The notes beneath the pieces are model-generated. The model saw only the letters and a program-made list of their open reading frames with translations. It had not been told where the DNA came from and ran no database searches. The translations under genes were made by a program, and so were the position numbers. This document shows, in pieces, positions 31,938 to 44,057 of a DNA stretch of 64,000 nucleotides. The number at the start of each line of letters is the position of its first letter. The first letter of the stretch is position 1. Source of the DNA: Omphalotus guepiniiformis (lineage: Eukaryota > Basidiomycota > Agaricomycetes > Agaricales > Omphalotaceae); contig JAQOOI010000069.1 in the NCBI GenBank assembly GCA_028554645.1, positions 372,001 through 436,000 of the forward strand. Reading direction: 5' to 3'.

Positions 31938-34903
31938 GACTAGGAATTAATCGCAAAAACGCAGGTGCGAATTGGTGACTCGAACGCTCCATTTGTGAGA
32001 GATTATATATGACTTGAAAGGAGCGGCTATCCATATTCGAACGGAGAGGTATGCAAAAAAAAAAGAGATTTGGATCTAAGCATGGATCGCGAAAAGAAAA
32101 CAAAAAGGCCTTTCATGCCACGCTTCGAGGTGCCGCTCCTTTCTTTTGTTTTGCAGCGAAGGGGCAGAAGAACGAGGATTTTTTTCTTTTGTCTTGCGAG
32201 ACATAACCGCCCCACGAGTCGTTCATAAAGAAGCCAATTCCAGAAAATTCAAAGACAATACCACAGATCACGAGGGATGGAAAAAGACAAAAAGCTCAAA
32301 ATGGAAATTGCAGGGATCTTCCCTATTTTGGGTCTTCTCCATCGCAAAACAATTAGCTATCACTGACTGGCATACAACTGCCATTCCCTCAGGCTTCGTG
32401 CTTAAACAAAAAGAACTGGAAGAGTTTACTCGAGAGTCAGATTTCTTTTTCTTTTCTCCACTTGGCTGCTTTTTCTCGATTTAGGATTTTCAAGCTAATG
32501 TACTCTTTAGGTCTCTTATTTCCTCACCCTCCCGTAGTACTCGTCAGGTACTCGCGAATGCGGCGGCGCATTGCTCCAAGGCCCAAGGGTTATCGCATCC
32601 AAATATACATTCTTTTTCTTTGGCTCCTGTATTTCCTTTTTCAATCCTAGTGCTTTGCATCCGTCTGAATCTTCTGACCCTCCCGAGCTATCTCTGGTTT
32701 AGCCAGGTTTTTCAGGTTGACGACCACGATCATCGTTTCACACCTCAATATACAAGATTCACCTGTATCTTTCGTGAACCTGTGAATAGCTATGAGCAAG
32801 TTATCAAAAAATGATGATACAGGCACTGCTTCATCCCCTCAAAGACGACTGCTTTGAATCCTTTGTTCCTTCCGATTTCGGACACGCCCGAGCGACATAG
32901 TATTTCCTCATATTTCACCGCAATCCTGATATCCTGGCTTTTTCCTCCGAGTCACTGCATGGCATCTCATGGCATCCACATCCACGAGGATTTCATAAAA
33001 ATTTCCCGAACATTCGTTTAAAAGCTCTTTGTCTTACCCTCCCTTTCTCTTTCCCTTTATCCAACCCTCCTGATCTCTCTCACGTCCCCAATTCAATGCA
33101 AGCGCAAATCATATCATATCTTTCGATCACAACTGTGAACGCCCCTCGAGTCATATATCAGAACGTGTATCATATACTTTGATACATACTGTTTTTTTAT
33201 CATTGGACGTGACGCGTTGCATTGTATGTGCTAACAACCCCACAGATCCGTTACCTATCCTTCGCTCCAAAGTATCACATCATGCGGATTAGGACTACAC
33301 CCCCCTGCTACGTATGTATGCATACCATCATGTTAATCAAGGACAGTCCCTTTTAATTTCCCGCGAACAAAGCAATGATGATATGAAGTATCCAGTCCGT
33401 ATTGTTCAGCTATATCCGTTCCCCCGTAGCTTCTATATGTGATTCGAAGGAAAGGAAGATTATCGATACGTACGGGCGTGAGTGAATTAAGAACTTTGTC
33501 TTTGCTAGACCTTCGTCTGCACACTCGGCCTCAGTTGGTTCCGGAAAAGTTAGATTCTACTATCCAATTGTGGGAGTTGGTATGGCTCGGAGGACGTACA
33601 TACCTCGAGGACACCTCTCGTAAGGTTCTGTTCTGGGCTTCCTTTGTTTCGAATCTCTTTGTGCGGGGGCGGTTAACCGAGGTATATGCTGGATGGTGCA
33701 GGGTTCAACTAATATCTCCAAAAACACCAAGACATGTTTTCCGGGATATGACGCAGACCAGGGGAATCAGGGAAGCATGTCCATCAAGATTAGTCCTCTC
33801 CGTACTAATCATTTTCGTTCGTCTTTAGCTGAGTGGTAGCCTTCGCAATTCCGTCTCCTCCGTCCTGTCAAACAGCTAACTATCGAGCTATCGAGCTATG
33901 AGCTCAGATCACCCCCAAATATCTCCGAGTCCGAGTCGATTCTCCCTTGAAGTTGTGCGAACCGGGCCCGGGGGAAAGCTGCTCCGATGGTACAGTACTT
34001 AAGCAGCGAGTGCTAAGTCACCCGAGCTTTGATTCGGGATACATAAGATATGACGAATTTAAAATGTAACTTGTTCATAGCCGTGAAAACTGGACGCGCT
34101 CAACTTCATCCGATTTCCTTCCACTCCTTCGACCAACGGACTCGCTGGAATTATGCGGTGGATGGAAGAACTGATGGTTAAAGGTCAGACTCCAATTATC
34201 GAGGAACCTGCAAGACTTACTGAGCTGCCGTCGGACATGGAATCATTGTCGTCGTCCGGCGTTCTGGTGTATATACTTACATACAAAATTGAGGTGTTAC
34301 TTACTTTGTACGAGTACCAAGGATCAACTGGTTCAGGACACCGGTACCGTTACGTCCGGATTTTTTGTCTGCAAGTACATATGTAGTTGGATTTTCCAAG
34401 ATCTGCAAATGTTGCATGAAGGAGGCGTGTATGATGGTTTTGGTGCATGATGTTCGTCGCTACCGTTTCATGTCAGTAAGTATGTAGATAATTGACATGG
34501 TCCATGAATTCTATTCAGTATGTAAAGTCTGTCAGACAAAATGATAGATGTAGCATTGCGTGCTGTCTATTCATTTTTAACATACACAGCAAATAAAACA
34601 AACATACCGAGGCTTTCTTCCGATGTTTTCCCTGTCGGCCTTCTTGAAAACTTGTCAAAAACTTGACTTGCGTGCCATCCGGAGATTCGGAGACCACCGG
34701 AGCCTTTCGGAAAGTTCCACGCCGTTCGGCCCATCATCACGCTGTAAGTAACAACTGCGTGACAAGGAGTCACACCGTGTAGAACGCGGCTTAGTCATTC
34801 TTCTCCGCAGAAAACGTGCCCCACTGCCTTCTAAAGTGGAGACCTCCAGAATCATCTCGAACGACGACGTTCCTTTCGTCATCTCCCACCACCTACTACT
34901 ACC
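31938..34903. other. Long intergenic region, no gene seen
   Basis: Upstream region of the MYND gene and, at its right end, promoter of the Ypi1 homologue. Short open frames (e.g. 33439-33828) lack family motifs and overlap stops in other frames. A tRNA A-box-like string near 33828 has no matching B box. Confidence 0.5.
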
Positions 34904-35513
34904 ATGTCCTACCGCACAGCTACCCAACGTCGTCCTAATACTTCTGCACCTAGCGACGGTTCACGAACAATTACTCTCACTGGTGCACCCCCTGAAGAGG
35001 ATGATGGTTCATCGCGTGGTCCAGATGGTCCGTCTACAGTGGGCACGTTAAAGTTACGTGGTGCTTCGAGGAAAGTTAGACAACAGAGGGTTGTATGGAG
35101 CGATGATGTTGTTGATAATGAAGGATGTGGTCGGAAATCTTCAAAAATATGTTTTGCAATTACATTACATCTTTTCCGAGAGTCATTAACTCATTACTAT
35201 TTGGTTCTTTGAAGTATGTTGCATATATCACAAACCCAAAAAATTCGATGAATCGTCGGATGAAGACTCTTCTGATTCTGATTCGGACGACTCTTGCGAC
35301 CACGATCATGCTTCTCATCGACGTTCGCATGGGCGTGCGCGTCGAGATGGTGGCGAGGGATTGCAGAGTAGAGGAGAAGGATCTTCGGTTGTACAGTTGG
35401 AGGACGATGATTCTGATCGGAATGCATATGAGATAGCTCCGACTTCAAAGAAGGGGAAATATAACGCAGTATGTGAGTTTTGGTTTTCTCGTTTTCATTT
35501 TGTCGTTGTCTGA
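34904..35513 (+). CDS. Type 1 protein phosphatase regulator, Ypi1 / PPP1R11 (inhibitor-3) family
   Basis: This is a small, mostly disordered protein that binds PP1 (Glc7) and modulates its activity, mainly in the nucleus. The start is at 34904 (MSYRTATQRR). The family core is LKLRGASRKVRQQRVVWSDDVVD, truncated here to its key parts: the RVVW PP1-docking motif and VVDNEGCGRKSSK. After an intron of about 65-70 nt it continues CCIYHKPKKFDESSDE, then Ser/Asp and His/Arg-rich stretches. The donor of that intron is poor (GTTTTG), and both possible joins keep the frame within a residue. The 3' end is also ambiguous: the frame runs to a TGA at 35511, or a GTATGT donor at 35469 leads to a short last exon. 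Confidence 0.85.
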
Positions 35514-35737
35514 CCTCGCCTTGTGTTGTTTCTTATGAATTAGAGGATCATGATATACTCTTAATACCCATTTAATACTTTAATCTTCAACTTCAAATTC
35601 AAAGAAGGTCCCTACAATTCAATGACGTTCTGCGTTTTGTACAACTACAGATATCAGGCTACTACGTTCACTATAGTCAAGGATTCGACATTCATCTAGC
35701 ATTTCATTACAAAAATACATGATCCTACATAAACATA

Positions 35738-37387
35738 TCATTCAATTAACAACACGACCTCCGGTTCAGCCGTTTCTACATCCACAATGATCTCACGTTC
35801 TGTAGCCCCCACTCTCCAATTTATATGGCTCAGCTCAAAATGGTTTAGAAGCCATTCAGGCTCCAGTCGAAGTTTTGCCGCCAGTGAGTTGATGCTTAAC
35901 ATTATCCGGGACACAGAAATTGAGATAATCGTGACGGTGAAGCTATGAGTACAGTATTAATCTCAGCTGGATGTTTTGTTTGAGTGGATGCTAATACGAA
36001 CCTGGAGTATACAGCTGTTAAATAGAGCTGCAAATATGGAATAGAGTTAGTAGTGTTGAGGACAAGGTATAAGATGCAGCTTCGATACGAACCACAGGGA
36101 CTTTATCAGTCAATGACCCGATTTCGGCATATACGACTGAAACTACGCATACGCCTCAGCACGGGGTACACAGCATGAAAACCTGATACTTACTGAGGAC
36201 GACGATATAGAACAGACCGCCACTGTCAAGAACATCAGTATGTGATAATAGACCATATATCGCACGTACTCTCGCAAAACCTTCTTAACAAGTGGGGTCC
36301 TATGCAAGGGTTCCTTGCAAGTTAAGACACGAACTACAGTCAGGACATAAAAGATAGTATGTAAAACAAAAGAAGGAAAAAACAACCTCCACACATGCTC
36401 GATATGTGGAGGTCTACACCCAATACTCGATACAAAACTCGGATGGCTCAGTGGCTGTTGTACCATAGTAATGCTTGCTAGACTCAAGCACAGAACGGTG
36501 ATAGAAGCGATTGCGGTACCGATGTAGACGATGACGATAAAAACACGAAGATGTTGATTTCCGGAAAATAGGTACCATAATCGTATAGTCAGGATTGCTG
36601 GGTGGGGTTTCAGTGAGAGAGATGTGAGTAGCGGGAAAAAAATAACGCGTGATACGCATGACAGACCTTGTACGACAAGAAATGTGACACCTCCAAAGGC
36701 GAATGATGCTTTTATAGTACGAAGACAGCTGCGAGGGGTGGTGATTGAAGTTTTCGGTATAGATGGAGGGAACAAAATGCAGCGTACAACTGATGGTCGG
36801 TGAAGAAATAATAGTAAGTCGATGATATAGAAACAGGAGAAAGCAAGACGCATATACTCACCTCATCCGAAAGATTTCTCGCAAAGAATGCTATGACGAC
36901 CCAAGTTCGATGAATATCATCGATTCTATCAGATATGATTTCTGCACGCACTGAGATTGGTCAAGCTTTGATATTCAATGAGAACCCAGAATTTCAGTAC
37001 TCAGAGGTGTGAATTGGATATTCAACCTCGACGTACATAGACACCACAAGGATGAGATAACGATTCTGCAATAAACACATTCAATACCAGAGGCTTTTGC
37101 ATTCAAACAACGAAGTTTGGAAGGACCAACCACGAGGAAAAGCACTCGAGAAATTGTCCAAGGACCAGACCAGAAACACTTCACCTGTTCTTGCGCCGGG
37201 AGTCAGCACGAATTGAGTAGTATGAGTATGAAGAGATATTGAAGATATGATTGAAGAAACTCGCCTCTGCATCCAAAGTTATGAGATGATCATAAATAAG
37301 CAGCGCTAACGATGATAATGTCAGATAGCTGGCTTTCAATTCTCCAGAGAGTAGGTCTAGTGTGTCCTGTTCGGCCAACGCGGTCAT
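35738..37387 (-). CDS. DUF6533 domain membrane protein
   Basis: This is an Agaricomycete-expanded family of seven-helix-like proteins with unknown function. Exon 1 (37387-37265) has LTLSSLALLIYDHLITLDAE. Exon 2 begins at 37184 with VKCFWSGPWTISRVLFLV and the next with NRYLILVVSMYVEVEYP, the DUF6533 core. The large exon (within 36853-36143) has several hydrophobic helices (e.g. LRVFIVIVYIGTAIASITVL). The end is PEWLLNHFELSHINWRVG with stop 35738-35740. Intron 1 (37264-37185) begins with GC instead of GT. Middle exon joins were not all resolved. The structure suggests a receptor or transporter, but that is only inference. Confidence 0.72.
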
Positions 37388-38168
37388 ATCTGCTGTTGTG
37401 GGCCGCTGGTGGCAATCTGAGAAAAAGAAACGAAAAATTTACTCTCCTCTCCTCTTATTGCTCACCATTCATGATATATCATGATCTGAGACCTGTCTGA
37501 GACTCTCGGAAAATCCCCGTTGCTACTTCTTCTCCGGAAGAGCGCGCTACCTGAGATTAGCAGGGACCGAAGAGCAGCCCCCATCTCTTCCATATTTGAT
37601 CATCATGGGGTCTTGTCTTGTGGGAGGCCCGTTGTACATTTCGCACCGTAAGTTGCAATCTGGTTCCTTGATCAATATATTGAAGTATCAACATAGATTT
37701 ACACTGGTTTCTCCCTATATATTAATAATTCGGATTCTCAACAACAGTAAGATTGAGTTCCAGCTCAACTGACCTCAGAGACGTTCAAGAGATACATACC
37801 TATGTTTCCAAGCGACAGTGTGTGTACAGTAGTTCGTTTTTCCTATAGTGAGCTCGAGCCTCAGCGCAGCGGTGTTGTGTGTAGATCTGTGTAAATCCCC
37901 TTCCCGCTCACGATCACGTGTTGAACGACGCTTCGGGCCGGGGATAAGGCCTAAGGATTGAGTCCACAACTGCAATAGAACGAACACCAAGCAGATATCA
38001 TACAAGTGCTCATATACTACGTACTAGTAGATGTATAAGATGTATATAGCGCAAGTGGGATCATGAATCGAAGAGTTGGTCCGTAGAATATTAATTATTA
38101 TAAATCATCACAACCGTGAAAGCAGTAAGATATTCAGTCCATATGAGTAAAAATCCAGTCGAAGTGTC
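37388..38168. other. Intergenic region, no gene seen
   Basis: Presumed promoter of the DUF6533 gene and 3' flank of the chitin deacetylase gene. No coding features recognised. Confidence 0.5.
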
Positions 38169-39562
38169 CTAGAGTGAGAGTGTCTGAATAGGCATTATTC
38201 CAGCTTGAAGCTTAGCATGTCCAACTCGACTAAGAAATGATGAGATACACGTGACATGGCTAGGATCAATTCGAACGGAGTTACTCGAATCAGGTGTACC
38301 GGGAGTGCCGACCCATTGGTAGGGTTCCAACCCGAGACATTCCGCTACTGTTACCAAATTGTACCCCGCGGCTTTCAATTTTTGAATAGCATAAGGCAAG
38401 ACTTGATGGCTACGCAGGGACTTAGCTGACTTTAGCTGAAACATATGAACTACTTACGCAGTCGTTTCTGATAAAGCGAAGACAAGTTTTCAATAATCCA
38501 GCCCGAGAGGAGGGTAAAGAACGACATACCGTAAGTCTCGTGGTTCAACGCAAGGGCCGTGTTCGGATGTTCTTGCACTAGCCGATCGTACTCCGCTTCG
38601 CTTTGCGCAACTGTGCTTCCCGTCGAATCACCGTCACTGTACCATGTGATCAATCAACCCTCACTTCAAAAACTGTACAAGTGAAAGGCATACTCAAAGT
38701 CCCAAAGCACCGCGCTCTGATTACGAACATATGCAGCTTGGAGAACAAGATCATTGTAGTTGCCATAGGCTTCATCCATATATCAGCTGAGAAAATCAAG
38801 AAAAAAGATCCCATCAACGTACGAGGACGCATGAACGCAGGCTGAACACCGATGATTCGCTGGAGCGCGACTTTCGGAAATTTCAGCAAAGATGATCCAA
38901 CGCCATAAGTTTCACTCACGTTCCACGCGCCACATCTCATCGTGAACTAGAACGTTGAACACTCAGAACATTGCAGAGAGAGGGGCAAATTCAATCATAC
39001 TTTGGTCCCAGCTGAGCGTTGTCAAATCAGCGTGCCTCCAGGTGTGGGAGGCAATCTGGTGTCCAAGGCCGTAGGCGTGTCGGAGCCCATTTGCGGCGTC
39101 ATCGCTGTAAATGCAAACCCCTTTACGCGCATTAACTTGCTGGCCAATATGTAAGTGGCTCATGTGAACGACATACAGTTATTTCCGTCTGTAAACCGCG
39201 AATAAGCTCATGAGGTGGAGAAAAATATGACGGATACTCACTAACGAAGAAAGTGCCTTTGGCGCCGTTATCAGAAAGCGTGTTAGCAATGTCCTGTCTG
39301 ATGAGAATTTATCGATATCAGTGAATACATGACACCATGATGAAAACGAACTCGTAAATGTATGGTCCGTCATCCTGCAGTACAGAAAATTAGGTCTGTT
39401 CAAACATTTGAGGTTTGGGACGCGAATAAAACGTACAAAGGTAAGCGCGACCGTGTTAGGAACAGTGCAGCTTGTGATTACACGGGCTTCCTGTCTTCGC
39501 TGAGGAGCGGCCAATGCGAGAGGGAACAAACACAGGGTAACGAGTGTCGAGATTGCGAACAT
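38169..39562 (-). CDS. Secreted CE4 polysaccharide (chitin) deacetylase
   Basis: This enzyme removes acetyl groups from chitin in the cell wall. It starts at 39562 with a clear signal peptide (TLVTLCLFPLALA, cleavage likely before APQRR). CE4 motifs are distributed over small exons: TF plus DDGPYIYE (motif 1, catalytic and metal Asp), HTWRHADLTTLSWDQ (motif 2, H-x3-H metal site), ALQRIIGVQPAFMRPR (motif 3), LWDFDDGDSTGS-like residues (motif 4), and HQVLPYAIQKLKAAGYNLVT (motif 5 region), followed by AECLGLEPYQWVGTPGT. The frame runs on to a stop at 38169. A typical C-terminal SWTC appears just upstream of that in another frame, so the last exon may differ from this model. Confidence 0.82.
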
Positions 39563-41286
39563 CTGGAGAGTGAGCGGAGCGAAAAGAAAGCGGCCCTAGC
39601 GGTACTTGAAAGAGCTCACTGCTTAAATATGTTCTCAAAAGTTCGCAATTCGGCTAGAGTTAACGGCAACTTGGGCAGTGTAGTTCCGGGATCAAAGCAA
39701 GTCTGGCTAAATGTAAGTTACACATTGACAAACGCCCAGCCTCGTGTCATTAAGCGAAAGAAGACGACTAAGACGACCCTTCAAATGTCAGAAGTTTTTC
39801 TGCAGTCGAGACTCGAGAATGTGCCAAAGAATGAACAAGTTTTCGGAACATGATTAGGACTGGATGTAGGAGCTCGAATCGATAAGGTGCCTCGACGCCA
39901 AGGTACAGGAGCCAATGGTCATGGGAGAGGAGAGGGCAGGGTACACCGGTCATTCGTCATCACAAGCCAGTGAGACATTGGAAAAGCGGAGACAAGGCGG
40001 GAAATTTCCTTCATCCCAAAAGTAGAGTTACGTATTTCCGAAAAGAGTTAGGAGGCGGCAAGGGTAGCCCGACACGATACATTTCAAATTCACTTGAAGG
40101 GCTTGGAAGGGCTTGGACTACATATAAGAATTGGCGCCCGCCGCCGTCCGAAACGCTGAATGACCTTCGGCTTCTAAGCTGTCCGGAGGCTCAAGCAATC
40201 ATCTGGAATTGCAAAAGCGCGAACACCGAGAGGATGAGCCGCTGCGGGAAGAACTGGACACAACCATTGTATCGTGAAAAAGACGCGAAACCTAATGCAG
40301 GTAAGGAAAAGTTTTACACAACTGACGTAGTAACCATCGGCATGCCCCCACAAAATCCACCCAATCGCGTCAAGCTCGTAACATGTTGACATATGTGTCA
40401 AGGGCGTATTACTGAGTCTTGACAGCACTTTGGGCCCATCTAATGTTTCTGAGGTGTGAGCGACACGGTCAACTGAAGTACGTTGGAGGGTAATAGCTAG
40501 TCTTTTTACGACAGCAACCTTAGAGCTAGAATTGACTGTCAGCTTCGACGACTTGCTCTTCTGGCGATGCCACCCTTTGAGAACTGAACCATTTTCCCTT
40601 AGAAATGATAAACATAATCCCAAATTGAGACCACACACCTGACAACGCTGCGACCACATTTCGTGTAAGGTTATATGCCATCCGATTCAACCGATCCGAA
40701 TAATCCTAACCCTCTATGAAGCCCTTCTCGCCGGAATTTGGGCATATGGCCTGACACCTACAGCTGGAAAGATGTAGGTGGTCTCAGGCCAAACCTCTTC
40801 CTATTTCGATAGTAATGGGTCTTCTGCAAGTAGATTCCTCTCGTCCATAATTAGGGATTGCCATCGTAGTATTCGGAGCACTTTTCAGTGACGAAAGTGT
40901 CGTGTAAACTCGTAGTACGTTGCATTCGGCTTCGCATATACTCCAAATCCAATGGCCACGTAGGTTAAGGTAACTGTTGGATGCGACCTTTGCGAAGAGT
41001 TGGTGACGGGCCTGAATCTGGTCCTAAAGGACCTATCATGTCCTGTATGTCCTGGTCAAAGCCAAAGACCATCTGGTAAACCAGATTCTCCGTTTGGTTG
41101 TCCGGTTGTCGCTTACGAAATCCTCTCAGGATGCGTCCTCAAAACGGAGAGTCATTTAGTTATACTCAATGCTACACTATGAACTTTGAAAACAACGAAG
41201 AGATGTTGTGGTATCGAATGAAGAAGATGAGATGGGAGAGCCTGACATACGACGCAAAGGAAATGAAAGCAAGGTGAATACAATGT
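39563..41286. other. Intergenic region, no gene seen
   Basis: Upstream of the chitin deacetylase and downstream of the eIF4G-like gene. Overlapping small frames on both strands (39970-40659) show no family features. Several short hairpins are present, such as CTACAGC...near 40760. Confidence 0.45.
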
Positions 41287-41545
41287 CTATGATAACAGCT
41301 CAAGAAGTTTGTCCCCATTCGCAAGAGACTTCGTAACTATCTGTGTCCGTTGTTCCTCACTAAATTCAACACCTTTCATCATGATTACCAGGAGATTCGG
41401 AGCTTTGGGTGCGTCGATTGCAATGTCGTCCAAGAGGTCGGTGATCGATGCAAACGCTTCCTCGAAAGCTGATAGTGAACAAAGCTTCTTGGATGAGACA
41501 CGCTCGAAGAACTCGCCGACCAACTTAGCATCAGCCTCCTTCGAC
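41287..41545 (-). pseudogene. Out-of-frame MA3-like C-terminal fragment of eIF4G
   Basis: Immediately after the stop of the chimeric gene, another frame encodes ESKEADAKLVGEFFERV, then SAFEEAFASITDLLDDIAID and ends DKLLELLS. This is the normal C-terminus of an Agaricomycete eIF4G. A segment of roughly 20 codons that should join it to the preceding KEFFGVRRPDEAEIY is missing and the frame is shifted, so the MA3 domain is broken. Confidence 0.65.
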
Positions 41546-44057
41546 TCAATAGATCTCCGCCTCGTCAGGACGGCGAACACCAAAGAATTCCTTAGAGTCT
41601 TCCCCAATCTTCTTCTTTGCTCGGCCCTCAGACATCTCTAGCTCAGGCTCCTCTGCAACCTGTTCATCTGAACTGCCGTCCGTGTCATGCGGACGGGTGG
41701 TATCCTGTTCCAGAGGCTTCGAGCGGGGTTGGAGAATGAGCCGCTTACGCTGGCGCGCAGGATCGGGGACACCCCCCGAGCCAAGGTCAATACTGGGTTT
41801 CCAGCTCGGTGGTCGACTACTCCTGGCAGCAGCCTCCGTAGCCGGATCAACATTCTGGAGCATCTGGAACATGGAATTCGTTCTCGAGAGGGATTCACGT
41901 TTATTATCCTTCTTGCCAGCGAAGACACTGCCAGGACCGAATGTCATCGGTGCACCCGAACCCTTGTTGATCTTTCCAAAGTTGGAAAGGTCACCACCTT
42001 TGGGCTGTGGACGAAGAGCGTTACCACCAGCAACAGCCCAACCATCAGCACCAACCTGTTGATAGTCGGATCTGTCTCCACCACAGCGGAAACCACCGCG
42101 AGACATACTAATAGTGCGTTGGAAGCCCTCCTTCTCTTTCTCCTTGGCAGCCTGGATATCCACATTGAGACGTCAAGAGTCAAATAAATTTCTTAGAAAA
42201 CACTCACAATTTCGTGAACCTTAGCAATTGTCGTAGGAGCAGCAACGGTATTCCTGGTAATCCATTTCCTGTCGCGTAGTTCGATGACATTCTGAAGAGC
42301 ACGTTATTCATCAAAACATGAGAAAAAAAGAAATTTAAACACGCTTACCTGTAACATGAACTGCATACGTGGACTGACGTCAGAGTTCTTTGTCCATCCC
42401 TTCATACGGTAGAAGTAGCTATTCATATGGGCACGAGCTCTGGTAGTATCGAGAATCGCGCCAATAGTGGTAAGGAGTTTGCAGAGAGACTCTATCTCTT
42501 CCTCCTCAGGGTTATCTACGTTGCCAAGTAGCTTCTTTACACACTCGTGCATGATTGGCTCCGTCAATATCCGGACTTTGAAAAGTTCACCAATGAACTT
42601 GATGAGACCAAGCCTTTGACGCTTTGCCTTCTGCGCAGCGTAGTGCTCGTCAGAATAAAGAGCGACTTCTTCTTCGCCTTCCGCTCTCTTCTCATTAGCA
42701 GCCTTTGCTGCCTGATCTTCCAGCGCTTTTGTTGCGGCGGCGGCGGCGGCGGTAGCCCCCTTGTTCACCCAGCCACGCTCGAAGTCTTCCTGACATCTGT
42801 TCAAAAGGTACTTTTTAAAGAGCTGGCCACCGGAAATGGGCTTGTCGTCAGAATTCTTGATGCCTTCATCTTGTATCTTGCTACTAATCTTTTCCATCAT
42901 CTTGCGACACAAACGAGCATACATCTCCGACCACTGAGCTTCATCGGCAGCTTCATTGGTAGCTATCTCGACGAGAAGATGGACGACCAGCATAAGCGTC
43001 CGGCCATCCGTTTCCTTCTCTGATTTGTTGACCCAGACAATAATCTGATCAGAGATGGAGTCGAACTTCTCCATGGTAAGTCGGTTGAGGAGACCTTTGA
43101 CCTTACGTTCAACAACCTCAGGTGAATCAGGATCGAAGTCTTTGAAGTTGAACGCGGCGTCAATCGCGAAACGTCGACTCAATCCCTCATTGACATTCTG
43201 GAACGATTAATACTATGTCAATTGAGGCTCACACTAAATGCAATGGGAGTGCTGACCTGGAACACTGTCAGTGTACTGGGTTGAGGAGCGCTCCGTCCTT
43301 TCTGCTTCCCTGTCGCAATCTGAAATTCCTCCCGCATATCGTAAATTGAATCCTCCCGCATCAATCTAAGCTGATTGTCCGGCGGATGAATAGCCTCCCG
43401 AAGCTCCTCTGTACTCAGATCGTTCACAGCAGACCTAGGTCGCAAGAACGGCGCTTCGGTAGGAATGAGCCCTGCGGGCCGGACGTCATCACGAGCGATG
43501 ACAAGAGAAGGAGACGAGGTAACGGAGATAGTATGTCTGATTTTCTTGCCGGCGTTGCGTATGACAGGGATGAAAGACGCGGCGAAGATCGGTAGGACAT
43601 CTTCCGCGATCGCGATGTACGGGGAAACTGTGTCGCTCGGGATAGATAAAAGCCGAAGAAGAGTCCACGCAAAAGAGCGTTGAGCACCCTCCGAAAGCTG
43701 CTTCGCCTTGAATGCTCCAACAAAAGCATTCCAGAAAATCGGGGGATCAACGATGGCCAGAAGAATTTCGTCAAGACCTTGACCATTACTGATGGTCATG
43801 ATCTCAGGCTCCTGCAAAAAGCACAAGAGATCATTCGCTGCGCCATTGAGGAAGGGCACGGAAAGATCAGAACGAAGCGACGCTTGAACGAAACTCAGTC
43901 CGTCCGGACAAGCGAGGAGCTTGTCGATGCAGCCAGCCGCATCTTCTTGATTGCATATGGCCTCAATGAAATGCTTGTGATTTGTCAACCCTTTCTTGCC
44001 AAGTAGGATGTCATTTAAAACTCGATTCAGTCGTGCAGAGCGAGCAGAGTCAGTCAT
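41546..44057 (-). CDS. Chimeric gene: NFX1/ZNFX1-like N-terminal region joined to eIF4G MIF4G domain
   Basis: Exons 44057-43257, 43197-42349, 42291-42208 and 42151-41546 are joined by introns of 52-59 nt. The first exon (from MTDSARSARLNRV) resembles the N-terminal region of Agaricomycete NFX1-type helicase proteins (VDPPIFWNAFVGAF, PTEAPFLRPRS, DNQLRLMREDSIYDMREEF). From exon 2 the protein is eIF4G: VERKVKGLLNRLTMEKFDSI, WSEMYARLCRKMMEKI, the RMKGWTKNSDVSPRMQFML block, then NVIELRDRKWITRN and TISMSRGG. eIF4G scaffolds translation initiation, but the eIF4E-binding N-terminus is absent. A GCG repeat encodes an Ala run. The eIF4G introns are kept, so the copy arose from DNA, not cDNA. It may be an expressed chimera or a decaying pseudogene. 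Confidence 0.65.

Noticed and set aside
32146..32814. Plus-strand frames rich in Phe and Ser
   Set aside because: Produced by T-rich tracts upstream of the MYND gene; no domain or splice structure.
33825..33900. tRNA A-box-like TAGCTGAGTGG
   Set aside because: No GGTTCGANNCC-type B box at the right distance and no acceptor stem could be drawn.
39362..40660. Medium-length frames on both strands near the chitin deacetylase
   Set aside because: They overlap the deacetylase exons or one another, have no motifs, and have composition like non-coding DNA.
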